In this document: piece by piece, positions 8,439 through 16,983 of the stretch
How positions within the stretch are numbered: position 1 is the first letter of the stretch
Layout: each line of letters starts with the position of its first letter
Assembly (NCBI GenBank): GCA_030280995.1
Contig: JASXTE010000106.1
Coordinates: 1-64,000 of the forward strand
Direction: 5' to 3'
DNA: 64,000 nt
Origin: Hemileia vastatrix
Taxonomy: Eukaryota > Basidiomycota > Pucciniomycetes > Pucciniales > Zaghouaniaceae
Notes under the pieces: model-generated
Databases searched by the model: none
The model's input: the letters and a program-made list of their open reading frames with translations, nothing else
What the model was told of the DNA's origin: nothing
Program-made: the position numbers and the translations under genes

Positions 8439-10814
8439 ATGGCTGACGAAACCATCGATGAATTTGTTCGTCGTCTTGAAGAAAGAAAGAAAAGGTTGAT
8501 GGAATTTAGAAATCCTCAACCAGAACCATTGAGTCCAAGCGTTAAGTCTCATTTTTCCAATACCAGGCTCACACCCGTCAAATCTTCCACCACTTTGTCA
8601 CCCATTCAACGTAAAATATCTGGTATTTTTGAAGGTTCTAATATTCGTACTGAAAAATCTGATGTCATGCTCAAAAAATCAACGCCTCAGAAACCTACCA
8701 TTCAATCATCTCAATCATCAATAATCGCACCAGACGCTGAACCTTCTAGTTTGTCAGTTACTCTAAAAAAATGCTTATTTGAACAATTGACTTCAACCCA
8801 AGAAAATCGTGAACCAGTCGAAGCTGCACCGGAAAAGCTACCGGTTTCTATGAAGAAGAACATTTTCGAAAGAAAAATTCAAGAGGAAGAAGGAGAAAAA
8901 ATGAAATGTTACACTCGTAACGAGTATTTGGCTCGCAAAAAGCGTCAACAACAACAACAAAAGCAATCACTTGAAGAACACCAGCCCAAACAGTCACCGC
9001 GATCTTCACAAGTTCAAGGACCAGTCGAACAGAGGCAACAGAATGAGCAACCGATGGATCACCAGCCTTCGATTGTTCAATTACAAAATCCACCAACTCC
9101 ACCAACTCCACCACCTCTACCAATGCAAGCACAAGTAGAAGATTGTAAGAGTCGTGACAATTTCAAGGTGCGAGAAATGTCTCTCTGTTCACTTCAAAAT
9201 GCTCCAAGTGCATATCATGCTTATGAAGATGATGTCTACACTGCCCAACCAGCTACTTCTCGCGATCTCAGTGGTGATCATTCCCTTCAATATGCTGAAG
9301 AAATGGACGATGACTATCAAGCTGCTTATGATCCACATCCTTGTACCTCAAGCAGCTTGTGTGGTGACAATGATGCAGTTGAATCTATTCCATCAGCTCA
9401 TTCTCCTGACTACTGTGGTGACCATGAAGGGGCAAGTAACAGCGATATTCTCAATCCTTATGAACAATCGACACCTTATCGACGAACCATTTCGAATTAT
9501 CGTCTTGAACAGAAAAAGAAAGCTGAACAATTGAGACAAGAAGCACAAGCTTCTGTGGCCATAAAACGCAATGTCTCTCAGCTCGAAATCATGGAACGCA
9601 AGAAGAAACAAGAAACTCGACAACAAATACTGACTTGCAAGTCTGATCTGACAAAATTGGAATTGACAATTAAGCAAGCTGAGGCAGCCTTGAGAACATG
9701 CCTTGAATCATCAGAATTCATGTCCACGAATAGCCATGCTGATGCTGACAAACTTTTGTTTGTCAGTCATTTACGAAGAAACGCTTTACTTGCCAAAATT
9801 GAAAAATTATCCAATGAATTAAGATCAGTTTCTGTCGTCGACGAAAGTGATCGTGTGACAGGCTCGATCAGTTTCGATACAATCGATTTGCCAATCCTCA
9901 AAGATCTAACTGTTGCCTCCAAGAAAGGCTTGCTATCCAAAACAATTGATTGTCATTACTACTATTGTGTGGTATCTTATGATGGTATCGTATATTCAAC
10001 TGAGTGTCTTCCCATCAACGAAGGATATCACTCGGGAGTCATTCAATTCAAAATTCCATCCACTTTCACATTCGATGGACTGAAACCTGATTTTTCCATC
10101 ACTGTGGATGTCTATGAAATAACTCTCTCCAGGATGACAAAGAAGGATGCAAAAAATTTCCATCTGCCTCATCTTGGTAAGAAGAAAAACAATGACTTTT
10201 ACGTCCCACCCATCAACTTCAATCCCAAATCTATGTTCAAAGGAAGTGTTGAAATTAATCGTACAAATCTTCGTCGTAAAGATTTCGATCTCAAAGATCA
10301 TACATTTGACAATCGTTTGTCGGGAAAAATATTAATCAGTTTGAACACCTGTGCCAATTATCACACTCAATTTGGTAATTTCCTCAACTTCTACGATGAA
10401 TCAAATGGAACATGGAAACGTCGTTGGTGTCGCATTCGTGACTACGAATTGTGTACTTGGCGTTATTTAGAAGATGAAGAAGCTGGTCGAAGACCTTTGG
10501 AAACATTAGATCTTCGACACATCATCAGTCCAGTGATTCAACCATCTCCGTACAATGTGTGTTCTCGCCGTGAATCATTTATACTACTTTTGGCCGGTTC
10601 ATATGCTGATAAAACACAACTACGAGTAACATGGTTACTTCACAAAAACTATTCACAAGTTTGTGAACGACAAATTGTAGCAGGCGATATGATTCATGAA
10701 AGAGATGAGTGGATTCAAAAACTAACTCAATTGCTCGAAGGAATCCGAGTTTGGGATGAAGAAGCTTTGTTGCCATGTACTTTGGCTGAAATGAACACTT
10801 ACATAAATCAATGA
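8439..10814 (+). CDS. ANLN: Anillin, copy A (791 aa)
   Basis: Anillin is the cytokinetic-ring scaffold that links actin, myosin, septins and RhoA. Residues 1-120 are disordered with a conserved start (EFVRRLEERKKRL). A Gln/Pro-rich middle contains PPTPPTPPPLP. A helical segment from about 371 (VAIKRNVSQLEIMERKKK) leads into the anillin homology domain, which starts near 474 (GSISFDTIDLPIL). A C-terminal PH domain runs from about 625 to 775 (SGKILISLN ... GTWKRRWCRIRDYELCTWRYL). It is one exon and shorter than vertebrate anillins (over 1000 aa), mainly in the disordered N-terminus. Residues 121-791 equal residues 57-727 of copy B. Copy A has about 64 extra N-terminal residues, including SPIQRKISGIFEGSN. 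Confidence 0.93.
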   Translation: MADETIDEFVRRLEERKKRLMEFRNPQPEPLSPSVKSHFSNTRLTPVKSSTTLSPIQRKISGIFEGSNIRTEKSDVMLKKSTPQKPTIQSSQSSIIAPDAEPSSLSVTLKKCLFEQLTSTQENREPVEAAPEKLPVSMKKNIFERKIQEEEGEKMKCYTRNEYLARKKRQQQQQKQSLEEHQPKQSPRSSQVQGPVEQRQQNEQPMDHQPSIVQLQNPPTPPTPPPLPMQAQVEDCKSRDNFKVREMSLCSLQNAPSAYHAYEDDVYTAQPATSRDLSGDHSLQYAEEMDDDYQAAYDPHPCTSSSLCGDNDAVESIPSAHSPDYCGDHEGASNSDILNPYEQSTPYRRTISNYRLEQKKKAEQLRQEAQASVAIKRNVSQLEIMERKKKQETRQQILTCKSDLTKLELTIKQAEAALRTCLESSEFMSTNSHADADKLLFVSHLRRNALLAKIEKLSNELRSVSVVDESDRVTGSISFDTIDLPILKDLTVASKKGLLSKTIDCHYYYCVVSYDGIVYSTECLPINEGYHSGVIQFKIPSTFTFDGLKPDFSITVDVYEITLSRMTKKDAKNFHLPHLGKKKNNDFYVPPINFNPKSMFKGSVEINRTNLRRKDFDLKDHTFDNRLSGKILISLNTCANYHTQFGNFLNFYDESNGTWKRRWCRIRDYELCTWRYLEDEEAGRRPLETLDLRHIISPVIQPSPYNVCSRRESFILLLAGSYADKTQLRVTWLLHKNYSQVCERQIVAGDMIHERDEWIQKLTQLLEGIRVWDEEALLPCTLAEMNTYINQ

Positions 10815-10903
10815 GACGTATCAAGTGTATCAAATATACTCATTTGATTAAAATCATTATTTCCTATGTCATTGTGAGTGTTTTTAATGTCTTTATTTAT
10901 CTT

Positions 10904-11002
10904 TTAAAATCCACCACCAGTCAAGTATGCAGCTACTTGCATGAGAAATTGGTTGAAATGGCCAGCTACTGCTGGATCATCAGGTGATTTAATCAACAAC
11001 TT
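10904..11002 (-). pseudogene. Truncated 3' tail of IFT22-like gene carried by the left arm
   Basis: The minus strand here encodes only the last 32 residues plus stop of the IFT22-like protein at 13959-14474 (ending AGHFNQFLMQVAAYLTGGGF). Homology stops abruptly at 11002, after which the sequence is unrelated. It has no start and no upstream exon. It is a duplication relic and shows that the left arm is the derived copy. Confidence 0.9.
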
Positions 11003-11252
11003 AGCACTAACAAAACAAATGAATCAACAGGAAAGTTTCTTTGAAAATGAAATTTATTCAATGATCAATCAAAATATCATCAAAAATGATTTGAATGATA
11101 AAAATGATAAATCATTACAATGGATTTTAAAAGAGAAGAAATAAAAGGCCAAATCAGAGATGTTTTTTGAAAGGGTCAGGAAAGATGGCGGAGTGAGAAT
11201 TTTATTATCATCGATGTATGGTCAAAGGGATTGTTGATGATGTTGGATTTGT
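11003..11252. other. Spacer sequence after the duplication junction
   Basis: Unique sequence begins at 11003. A short open frame (10941-11144, plus) spans the junction and is a by-product of it. The stretch at 11026-11143 reads as Asn/Lys/Asp-rich codons without family resemblance. Confidence 0.4.
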
Positions 11253-11573
11253 TTATTTTTTGTACCAGTATGAACCGTATGGTGAGTATGCATAAGGTGA
11301 AACATAACCAGCCGATACAACTGGGGCAGCAAGGGTTGGGGCAGCCACGACTCGTGATGAGTATACAGATGAAACAGCTGGTGCATGATATGCAGCTGAA
11401 ACATATGGTGAAGCATAATAAGGTGATCCATAGTATACTTGTGCAGATGCAACGGCAAATAAGGCAACCAAGGCAAAGGCGATCTGTTAATTGGTAGACA
11501 AAAAGAGACAAATTGATGAGACAATTGAACAAAAGAATAATAATGGATAAGTTAAACTTACCAAGAATTTCAT
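11253..11573 (-). CDS. Small Tyr/Ala/Pro-rich secreted (cuticle-like) protein, two exons
   Basis: This is an 80-residue protein encoded by exons 11562-11573 (ATGAAATTCTTG, MKFL) and 11253-11483. The donor is GTAAGT and the acceptor TTAACAG, with a 78 bp phase-0 intron. The product is a textbook signal peptide (MKFLIAFALVALFAVASA) followed by a Tyr/Ser/Ala/Pro-rich chain with AAPTLAAPVV and YSPYGSYWY. A tiny first exon ending inside the signal peptide, and AAP-type repeats, are common in arthropod cuticular and other structural secreted proteins. A TATA box lies about 90 bp upstream of the start codon. The gene sits in the spacer of the inverted duplication and is single copy here. A cuticle role is likely but unproven, because no chitin-binding R&R consensus is visible. 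Confidence 0.85.
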
Positions 11574-11663
11574 TTTGGATTTGAGAGTTTGGGGAGTTTG
11601 AAGAAGTTTGAAGAAGTTTTCAAGTTGTCGAGAGACGATGGTTCAGTTGACTTTTGGACAGGC

Positions 11664-11671
11664 CTTTTATA
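11664..11671 (-). promoter_or_regulatory. TATA box of the cuticle-like gene
   Basis: The minus strand reads TATAAAAG within GGGTATAAAAGGCC, 91 bases upstream of the start codon. That position and sequence suit a strong TATA promoter with a 5' leader of about 60 nt. Confidence 0.75.
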
Positions 11672-11673
11672 CC

Positions 11674-13958
11674 CGAAATGTACAAGGTCACGTTTACCAG
11701 TTGACTCAGGCCACATAAAGGGGCTGAGGCTAAAAGTATTTATGTAAGGCAGTAAGTTAGTTGCTATGCTGGTGCATGATGTCAATTGTGGAACCTCCTT
11801 TGATAGGTGGATGGGAAAAGAAGAAGAAAAAGAAGAAAAAAGGAGAAACAAAAAATCCCAACTTCATCCCCTCCCCCTGGAGTTGCCCCTTTAGCTTCCT
11901 TTCATCCTGTTGTATCCATCATTTGATGACCAGCATCCATTTTAACCAAACCTTTGCCTCAGGCTTGGTTAGACCTTGTTTCAAGATCATCCCAATCTCA
12001 TCGACATCCACACATTCACACACTCAGTCACTTTCACTCAGTGTATCTGTTATCTTGTTGTATCAGTTGAGCATTCAATAATTGTGAATCATCATTTTTG
12101 ATTTTCCATTGAAAAGTAAGAGGGAGAGAAAAATGAAGAAAGGAATGAAGGAATAAAGGAAGAAAAAAAGGAACCATGAATGGTCAAATGAAAATTAAAG
12201 GTCACATTTTTGGTTGTAGATTTACCACAAACAACAAACACTTGCCCAATTTATTAGTGGACCGGACATCCTTGTGATGATGAAATCTTACACAACAGAC
12301 AAAACAACAACAACAACAACAACAATGAATTTGCTGTTAAAAGTTCAATGAAGAAATAAGTTTGCACATGAAACAATATTAAAATATTAGATAAATTTAA
12401 AAGGAAAAGTATAAATTAACTTCTTTTGTTTTATCCTTCAAAATAAATTCACGTGTACTTTGATGATGACCAACAAGTTTGAAAATTACTTTTCATTCCA
12501 TCTCTTGATACGTGTAATTGAACATTGAACATTGTTACATTGTTAGTTACCTTGGCACTTCATCCTCATCATTGGACATGATTTTTTAATTTTTTATTTT
12601 TCCTTTTTGCTTGACTGTTGTTCATTGACACTCCTTCATCATGTTGATTGTTTGACCAAAGTTACAATGATCCTTGTGTTTCATCAGTTCATCTCAACCA
12701 TTGTTCTTTAACCATTGTCAATGTAAATCACACAAATAGTCAAATTGTTAAATTAATCGTGACCAATGTAACTTTACTTTCATTTGAATGGCTTCACAGT
12801 TAATGGCTCAGTCATGATTAGTTGTATGATTTATTATTTCATGAGTCCTTCAAATGTTTTAACCAATTTGTGAACTGGATACCATCATCATCTGGGTGTA
12901 TAAAAAAAGGATTTTATTTATTTTTAATATTCCGGGGAAAACATGTTCAAGTGGGTGAGGTTAGTGAGTTATTTTCTTGCTATTTCCACAGACTAATTGC
13001 CCTGAACTTGATGCAATTAAGAGCAACTTTTTCATTGTGATGTCATCATAGCCTTGACTTGATAATCCAGTCTTTGTGTTTTTGTGTCTTTCTGTGTTTT
13101 TTCACTCTCCTTGTCTCTTGTATTTGTCCTTGCTGTGTCCATTATTGATTATCAAATGAAATGAGTGTAAAAGTTTCACATAGTTTCAATTGATTATTCT
13201 ATATCTTTCATCTTATTGCCATTAAGATTGGTTAATACTTTATTCCTTTTTTCTCTCTTTCTTTCTTTCATTCTTTGTCAGTCACAATGTAATTTATTTG
13301 AAAAGAAAAAAAACCTGCCAAAGAAAGATCAACCTTCACACACTGATACAACATTTCTATGGATCCAATTTAATACTATTGATGCAATTTTGAAAACTAG
13401 ATTTTTTCAAGGCCAAGTCAACAACTAATTCCCCTCTCTCATCATCATCATCATCATCATCATCATCGCCATCGCCATCGCCATCATCCTGTTTCTTCAC
13501 AATTGTATGTGACCTTTTATCCTCTCTTTGTCTTCATCCTGTTGCAACTTTGACCTTTCAAGGCAAATATCTTCTTTCCTTCATGCAAATTTTGCGAGAA
13601 CAAAAAAAAGTGGCAACAGGCAAAGGTTACAAGTTCTTTGCTACTTTTTCTTCTTGAAACTTTTAACTTTCCCATAACAATTTTCACCTTCAAATTTACA
13701 TTAGTAACACATAATGGTATAATTTGTACGAACAATTAAATCAATGTAACAATACAAATGAAATTTACATGTATTTTTACGCTTTACACTGTCAATTGAA
13801 GTTTTTACTTTGGTTTAATGTTTTCTTGTTGTAACATGAAAAACGTTTCCATGGTGACCATTGATGATGGTGTTATTGTACATTGAACATGACCAATCGA
13901 TATCAACTGTGACAAGAAGAAGAAAGAGAAAGAAACAAACACATTTGACATCAATAAG
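11674..13958. other. Spacer of the inverted duplication, gene-poor part
   Basis: I see no supported gene. Short frames (for example 13517-13735 minus and 13216-13428 plus) are unlike known proteins. The region holds purine-rich GAA/AAG tracts near 11818-11850 and an ATC/GCCATC microsatellite at 13441. The last 100 bases are the 5' flank of the IFT22-like gene. Confidence 0.5.
13441..13489. repeat. ATC / GCCATC microsatellite
   Basis: About nine ATC triplets are followed by three GCCATC hexamers. It is of the same type as the GATGCC tract upstream of the ABC transporter. Confidence 0.9.
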
Positions 13959-14474
13959 ATGAATATAAGTCCATCCTTCAAAATTCTTCTTGTTGCAAGG
14001 TCAGATGAAGAAGCAAATGATTCAGTGATAATTTCTAACAAATTAGCTGGTATTGAATACAATTATTTGGATCCATTTGAATGTAACATATCTAAATTAC
14101 GAATTTTAGAATTCACCTGGAATGGTAATGATGTTGAATTATGGAATTACTCTATCAATGATAACAATCTAAATAACATTGATGAAGACATACCTGCACT
14201 TTGTTTCATGGATGCTTGTGGATTAATCTTAGTGTCGAACGAACCACCAGTTAATTTCATTCAGAAGAACATTTCATTCTTCTTTTCGATGGACTTTCCA
14301 ATTCTCTGGATAGCAAATGAAAAGTACATCCGAGCAAACCCACTTGAATCATCATTGCAATCAGTTAATTTGACAAAGTTGTTGATTAAATCACCTGATG
14401 ATCCAGCAGTAGCTGGCCATTTCAACCAATTTCTCATGCAAGTAGCTGCATACTTGACTGGTGGTGGATTTTAA
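13959..14474 (+). CDS. IFT22: IFT22/RABL5-like protein without GTPase motifs
   Basis: The ORF has 171 residues, and human IFT22 (RABL5) has 185. IFT22 is a Rab-like subunit of intraflagellar transport complex B, which builds cilia. The family pattern is visible: an N-terminal strand KILLVA, then RILEFxxxxNDVELWNY (family: RILEF...FELWDCGG), DACGLILVSN (family: DAHGVVIVFN), and a C-terminal KLLIKSPDDP...FNQFLMQVAAYL (family: KLxLVxSxLEDDP...F..YL). The P-loop GxxxxGK(S/T) is replaced by ARSDEEANDSV and the WDxxG switch by WNYSI, so nucleotide binding seems lost. It lies only 89 bp from anillin copy B, tail to tail. The start codon opens a long frame and family members also begin just before the first strand. 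The assignment rests on pattern recognition and is moderately confident. Confidence 0.6.
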   Translation: MNISPSFKILLVARSDEEANDSVIISNKLAGIEYNYLDPFECNISKLRILEFTWNGNDVELWNYSINDNNLNNIDEDIPALCFMDACGLILVSNEPPVNFIQKNISFFFSMDFPILWIANEKYIRANPLESSLQSVNLTKLLIKSPDDPAVAGHFNQFLMQVAAYLTGGGF

Positions 14475-14480
14475 AAGATA

Positions 14481-14486
14481 AATAAA
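14481..14486 (+). terminator. Candidate poly(A) signal of the IFT22-like gene
   Basis: AATAAA lies 6 bases after the stop codon, inside the 89 bp convergent gap to anillin copy B. The duplicate tail in the left arm keeps the same sequence. Confidence 0.5.
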
Positions 14487-14563
14487 GACATTAAAAACAC
14501 TCACAATGACATAGGAAATAATGATTTTAATCAAATGAGTATATTTGATACACTTGATACGTC

Positions 14564-16747
14564 TCATTGATTTATGTAAGTGTTCATTTCAGCCAAAGTA
14601 CATGGCAACAAAGCTTCTTCATCCCAAACTCGGATTCCTTCGAGCAATTGAGTTAGTTTTTGAATCCACTCATCTCTTTCATGAATCATATCGCCTGCTA
14701 CAATTTGTCGTTCACAAACTTGTGAATAGTTTTTGTGAAGTAACCATGTTACTCGTAGTTGTGTTTTATCAGCATATGAACCGGCCAAAAGTAGTATAAA
14801 TGATTCACGGCGAGAACACACATTGTACGGAGATGGTTGAATCACTGGACTGATGATGTGTCGAAGATCTAATGTTTCCAAAGGTCTTCGACCAGCTTCT
14901 TCATCTTCTAAATAACGCCAAGTACACAATTCGTAGTCACGAATGCGACACCAACGACGTTTCCATGTTCCATTTGATTCATCGTAGAAGTTGAGGAAAT
15001 TACCAAATTGAGTGTGATAATTGGCACAGGTGTTCAAACTGATTAATATTTTTCCCGACAAACGATTGTCAAATGTATGATCTTTGAGATCGAAATCTTT
15101 ACGACGAAGATTTGTACGATTAATTTCAACACTTCCTTTGAACATAGATTTGGGATTGAAGTTGATGGGTGGGACGTAAAAGTCATTGTTTTTCTTCTTA
15201 CCAAGATGAGGCAGATGGAAATTTTTTGCATCCTTCTTTGTCATCCTGGAGAGAGTTATTTCATAGACATCCACAGTGATGGAAAAATCAGGTTTCAGTC
15301 CATCGAATGTGAAAGTGGATGGAATTTTGAATTGAATGACTCCCGAGTGATATCCTTCGTTGATGGGAAGACACTCAGTTGAATATACGATACCATCATA
15401 AGATACCACACAATAGTAGTAATGACAATCAATTGTTTTGGATAGCAAGCCTTTCTTGGAGGCAACAGTTAGATCTTTGAGGATTGGCAAATCGATTGTA
15501 TCGAAACTGATCGAGCCTGTCACACGATCACTTTCGTCGACGACAGAAACTGATCTTAATTCATTGGATAATTTTTCAATTTTGGCAAGTAAAGCGTTTC
15601 TTCGTAAATGACTGACAAACAAAAGTTTGTCAGCATCAGCATGGCTATTCGTGGACATGAATTCTGATGATTCAAGGCATGTTCTCAAGGCTGCCTCAGC
15701 TTGCTTAATTGTCAATTCCAATTTTGTCAGATCAGACTTGCAAGTCAGTATTTGTTGTCGAGTTTCTTGTTTCTTCTTGCGTTCCATGATTTCGAGCTGA
15801 GAGACATTGCGTTTTATGGCCACAGAAGCTTGTGCTTCTTGTCTCAATTGTTCAGCTTTCTTTTTCTGTTCAAGACGATAATTCGAAATGGTTCGTCGAT
15901 AAGGTGTCGATTGTTCATAAGGATTGAGAATATCGCTGTTACTTGCCCCTTCATGGTCACCACAGTAGTCAGGAGAATGAGCTGATGGAATAGATTCAAC
16001 TGCATCATTGTCACCACACAAGCTGCTTGAGGTACAAGGATGTGGATCATAAGCAGCTTGATAGTCATCGTCCATTTCTTCAGCATATTGAAGGGAATGA
16101 TCACCACTGAGATCGCGAGAAGTAGCTGGTTGGGCAGTGTAGACATCATCTTCATAAGCATGATATGCACTTGGAGCATTTTGAAGTGAACAGAGAGACA
16201 TTTCTCGCACCTTGAAATTGTCACGACTCTTACAATCTTCTACTTGTGCTTGCATTGGTAGAGGTGGTGGAGTTGGTGGAGTTGGTGGATTTTGTAATTG
16301 AACAATCGAAGGCTGGTGATCCATCGGTTGCTCATTCTGTTGCCTCTGTTCGACTGGTCCTTGAACTTGTGAAGATCGCGGTGACTGTTTGGGCTGGTGT
16401 TCTTCAAGTGATTGCTTTTGTTGTTGTTGTTGACGCTTTTTGCGAGCCAAATACTCGTTACGAGTGTAACATTTCATTTTTTCTCCTTCTTCCTCTTGAA
16501 TTTTTCTTTCGAAAATGTTCTTCTTCATAGAAACCGGTAGCTTTTCCGGTGCAGCTTCGACTGGTTCACGATTTTCTTGCGTTGAATTAGGAGACAACTT
16601 GCTTGTAGATTTGACTGGCGTAAGTCTGGTGTTTGAAAAATTCACAATGGGAGTCAAAGGTTCAGGTTGAGGATTTTTGAATCTTATCAACCTTTTCTTT
16701 CTTTCTTCAAGACGACGAACAAACTCGTCGATTGCTTGGTCAGCCAT
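14564..16747 (-). CDS. ANLN: Anillin, copy B (727 aa)
   Basis: Same architecture as copy A: disordered N-terminus, helical segment, anillin homology domain and C-terminal PH domain, in one exon. Residues 57-727 are identical to copy A 121-791. The first 56 residues are diverged (MADQAIDEFVRRLEERKKRL, NPQPEPLTP) and lack a segment of about 64 residues present in copy A. The frame is intact and the conserved start motif is retained, so the gene is probably functional. It is divergently paired with DPH6 copy B across a 236 bp promoter and tail to tail with the IFT22-like gene. Its context suggests that it is the parental copy. Confidence 0.93.
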   Translation of the reverse strand: MADQAIDEFVRRLEERKKRLIRFKNPQPEPLTPIVNFSNTRLTPVKSTSKLSPNSTQENREPVEAAPEKLPVSMKKNIFERKIQEEEGEKMKCYTRNEYLARKKRQQQQQKQSLEEHQPKQSPRSSQVQGPVEQRQQNEQPMDHQPSIVQLQNPPTPPTPPPLPMQAQVEDCKSRDNFKVREMSLCSLQNAPSAYHAYEDDVYTAQPATSRDLSGDHSLQYAEEMDDDYQAAYDPHPCTSSSLCGDNDAVESIPSAHSPDYCGDHEGASNSDILNPYEQSTPYRRTISNYRLEQKKKAEQLRQEAQASVAIKRNVSQLEIMERKKKQETRQQILTCKSDLTKLELTIKQAEAALRTCLESSEFMSTNSHADADKLLFVSHLRRNALLAKIEKLSNELRSVSVVDESDRVTGSISFDTIDLPILKDLTVASKKGLLSKTIDCHYYYCVVSYDGIVYSTECLPINEGYHSGVIQFKIPSTFTFDGLKPDFSITVDVYEITLSRMTKKDAKNFHLPHLGKKKNNDFYVPPINFNPKSMFKGSVEINRTNLRRKDFDLKDHTFDNRLSGKILISLNTCANYHTQFGNFLNFYDESNGTWKRRWCRIRDYELCTWRYLEDEEAGRRPLETLDLRHIISPVIQPSPYNVCSRRESFILLLAGSYADKTQLRVTWLLHKNYSQVCERQIVAGDMIHERDEWIQKLTQLLEGIRVWDEEALLPCTLAEMNTYINQ

Positions 16748-16983
16748 GTGGATGAGAAATGATTGACAATTTAAAAATGATCAGAGTGAAATTAACCGAT
16801 TTGTGAGTGTGAATTTAAAAGGTGTAAGCAACAGGCCAACCGCCGTTCAAGTCATATGAGGAAACGAAAAGACATACGATTTTGCTGCCATCTCATTATT
16901 GCACGTGTCACCCATTGCACAAATTCCAGCTGTTGGACGCAATTTTTTTTAACTCAATTACTAATCATCTTTTCAACTTAAAA
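16748..16983. promoter_or_regulatory. Bidirectional promoter DPH6/anillin, copy B
   Basis: A 236 bp interval lies between the two start codons. On the plus strand it retains AAGCAACAGGCCAACCGCCG plus TTC (16826-16848) and TTTGCTGCCATCTC (16881-16894), the counterparts of the two blocks conserved in copy A. The rest is diverged from copy A. Confidence 0.55.

Larger units (their letters stand above)
7410..11002 (+). repeat. Left arm of a large inverted duplication
   Basis: This arm mirrors 14376-17742. Subdivision by comparison: 7410-8222 (813 bp) and 8799-11002 (2204 bp) match right-arm blocks of exactly the same lengths with no difference that I found. The middle 8223-8798 is diverged (576 bp here, 350 bp in the right arm). 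The outer boundary falls at the DPH6 stop codon. The inner boundary falls inside a partial copy of the IFT22 tail. Reading the block in non-coding frames also gives identical translations, so synonymous positions are conserved too. Confidence 0.95.

Noticed and set aside
10941..11144. Short plus-strand frame MRNWLKWPATAGSS... across the duplication junction
   Set aside because: It is antisense to the truncated IFT22 tail and continues into unrelated sequence, so it is a chance frame.
16882..16983. 34-codon N-terminal extension of DPH6 copy B
   Set aside because: The PP-loop family motif starts a few residues after the internal Met. The first half of the extension is not shared with copy A and neither copy's extension resembles the family.
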